Shown here one piece after another: positions 25,380 through 28,626 of a stretch of DNA of 28,626 nucleotides; position 1 is the stretch's first letter, and each line of letters begins with the position of its first letter. The translations under genes and the position numbers were made by a program. Below the pieces are notes generated by a model. The model was not told the DNA's origin and did not search any database. It worked only from the letters and a program-made list of their open reading frames with translations. The stretch is from NCBI GenBank assembly GCA_013042795.1, contig JABDPK010000004.1, positions 1 through 28,626 on the forward strand, read 5' to 3'. This DNA comes from Saprospiraceae bacterium (GTDB lineage: Bacteria > Bacteroidota > Bacteroidia > Chitinophagales > Saprospiraceae).

Positions 25380-25402
25380 TATTATACAAAATCATATATT
25401 TG
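25369..25402 (+). promoter_or_regulatory. Promoter of carA-eno
   Basis: TATATTTG (25395-25402) is an exact TAnnTTTG match, 26 bp before the carA ATG. TTG 25369-25371 lies 23 nt upstream as a possible -33, inside the hairpin's 3' arm. This promoter supports ATG 25429 as the true carA start. Confidence 0.6.
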
Positions 25403-25428
25403 CAGCGCGTCAGATCAAATCAAACTCT

Positions 25429-27830
<2,402 letters not shown>

Positions 27831-27844
27831 AATTAATATATTTA

Positions 27845-27864
27845 CATTACAAAAATTTGTAATG
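27845..27864. repeat. Perfect inverted repeat across the start codon of the FtsB/DivIC-like gene
   Basis: CATTACAAA (27845-27853) and TTTGTAATG (27856-27864) are perfect 9-bp arms around AA. The last three bases are the ATG. It could be a hairpin hiding the start codon, an operator, or chance in AT-rich DNA. TATATTTA at 27837-27844, one base from the -7 consensus, lies directly upstream. Confidence 0.7.
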
Positions 27865-28167
27865 GGTCTTAAGAAGAAACTACGTAACCATTCAAATGAG
27901 CTCAGTTCCAATAAGTGGGTTAACAAGTACACGCTAACCATTGCCTTATTTGCTGTCTGGATGATGTTTTTTGATAAATACAATGTATTTACTCAAGTCA
28001 AACTAAGTCAGACATTAAGTGGATTAGTTGCTAAGAAGAGCAATTACGAGATTGAACTTGAAAACGCCCTTAAGGAAAGAGAGATCATTAACAGCGATAT
28101 TGAAAAATACGCGCGTGAGAAATATCTCATGCACAGAGATAACGAACAAGTAATCATAATCAACTAA
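27862..28167 (+). CDS. FtsB/DivIC-family septum formation initiator protein
   Basis: 101 residues: a short cytoplasmic N-terminus, one membrane helix at about 25-41 ('TLTIALFAVWMMFFDKY'), then a periplasmic coiled coil (about 50-85, rich in Lys, Glu, Leu, Asn). A short conserved end 'EKYAREKYLMHRDNEQVII' follows, typical of FtsB/DivIC. These proteins join FtsL and FtsQ/DivIB in the divisome and help activate septal peptidoglycan synthesis. In many bacteria ftsB lies beside eno, as here. FtsB and DivIC cannot be separated by sequence alone. 3 bp before sucD. Confidence 0.88.
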   Translation: MGLKKKLRNHSNELSSNKWVNKYTLTIALFAVWMMFFDKYNVFTQVKLSQTLSGLVAKKSNYEIELENALKEREIINSDIEKYAREKYLMHRDNEQVIIIN

Positions 28168-28170
28168 GGA

Positions 28171-28626
28171 ATGAGTGTATTAGTAAACAAGGAATCAAGA
28201 ATTATAGTCCAGGGGATTACAGGCAAAGAGGGGAGTTTTCATGCTTCTCAAATGATAAAATATGGCACCAATATTATTGGCGGCGTGACACCTGGTAAAG
28301 GTGGTCAGGTACATCTTGACCGACCGGTGTATAATACTGTTTCTGATGCCGTAAAACATGGGGGAGCAGATACTTCTGTCATTTTTGTCCCGCCTGCATT
28401 TGCAGGTGATGCCATCATGGAAGCTGCTTCTGCAGGAATAAAAGTCATTGTTGCTATAACAGAAGGTATTCCGATTCAGGATATGGTAAAGGTAAAAGCA
28501 TACCTGGAAGATATCGAATGTCGCCTTATCGGACCTAATTGTCCGGGTGTTATCACACCTGGTGAAGCCAAAGTAGGTATCATGCCAGGATTTATTCATA
28601 CCCCTGGAAGGATTCGAATCATATCC
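28171..28626 (+). CDS. sucD: Succinate-CoA ligase (ADP/GDP-forming) subunit alpha (partial, right edge)
   Basis: 152 codons visible of roughly 290. It forms succinate and ATP/GTP from succinyl-CoA in the TCA cycle together with SucB/SucC. The CoA-binding Rossmann domain is present: '[16 protein letters not shown]' (13-28), '[20 protein letters not shown]' (37-56), '[13 protein letters not shown]', '[11 protein letters not shown]' and '[20 protein letters not shown]'. The catalytic His would lie beyond the edge. In the last visible block the family's GRIGI/GKVGI reads GRIRI (Arg149), an unusual residue close to the window end. Confidence 0.95.
   Translation, partial: MSVLVNKESRIIVQGITGKEGSFHASQMIKYGTNIIGGVTPGKGGQVHLDRPVYNTVSDAVKHGGADTSVIFVPPAFAGDAIMEAASAGIKVIVAITEGIPIQDMVKVKAYLEDIECRLIGPNCPGVITPGEAKVGIMPGFIHTPGRIRIIS

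Noticed and set aside
25357..25428. Upstream GTG start for carA
   Set aside because: It lies in the loop of the rplQ-carA hairpin and upstream of the exact -7 box; the extra 24 residues do not resemble CarA.

Overview
This window is a stretch of core chromosome from a member of the Bacteroidota. Three things point there. Promoter-like sites match the Bacteroidota sigma factor consensus (a TTTG or TTG element about 19-23 nt upstream of TAnnTTTG). Start codons are A-rich, with almost no properly spaced Shine-Dalgarno sequences. The gene order rpsL-rpsG-fusA-rpsJ, with no tuf gene, running on to rplQ-carA-eno, is also typical. The DNA is AT-rich. Placement below phylum is not secure; a Saprospiria- or Chitinophagia-like lineage is possible.

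Layout. Positions 1-2431 (minus strand) hold a TolC-type outer membrane protein and a HlyD/MacA-type adaptor cut by the left edge, two parts of a tripartite exporter. A tRNA-Leu(CAA) follows at 2609-2692. Next comes a repeat-rich spacer (2687-2984) in which the tRNA 3' end and its terminator have been duplicated. Then come a lipoprotein amidohydrolase (minus), a polyprenyl diphosphate synthase and a glycosyltransferase that abut (plus), and a GNAT acetyltransferase (minus) that overlaps the glycosyltransferase tail to tail.

From 7232 to 25320 there is one long plus-strand cluster equivalent to the E. coli str, S10, spc and alpha operons joined end to end: 28 ribosomal protein genes plus fusA, secY, map, infA and rpoA. 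It includes the small genes rpmD and rpmJ. Near-identical promoter-like sites occur before rpsL, rpsJ and rplP, so the cluster is probably transcribed in overlapping units. After it come carA (pyrimidine/arginine precursor), eno (glycolysis), an FtsB/DivIC-like division protein and the start of sucD (TCA cycle), which runs off the right edge.

Working logic. The cluster co-produces small and large ribosomal subunit proteins, two translation factors (EF-G, IF-1), the SecY translocon channel, methionine aminopeptidase and the RNA polymerase alpha subunit, so translation, secretion and transcription capacity rise together. I found no mobile element, CRISPR array, phage gene or clear novel system. 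The less ordinary items are an RGG-repeat tail on ribosomal protein S3, the duplicated tRNA tail/terminator block, a perfect inverted repeat lying across the start codon of the FtsB/DivIC-like gene, and several inverted repeats in the cluster's larger gaps that could be control sites. Two gene starts need care: rplN begins at ATG 15622 and carA at ATG 25429, not at upstream in-frame alternatives.
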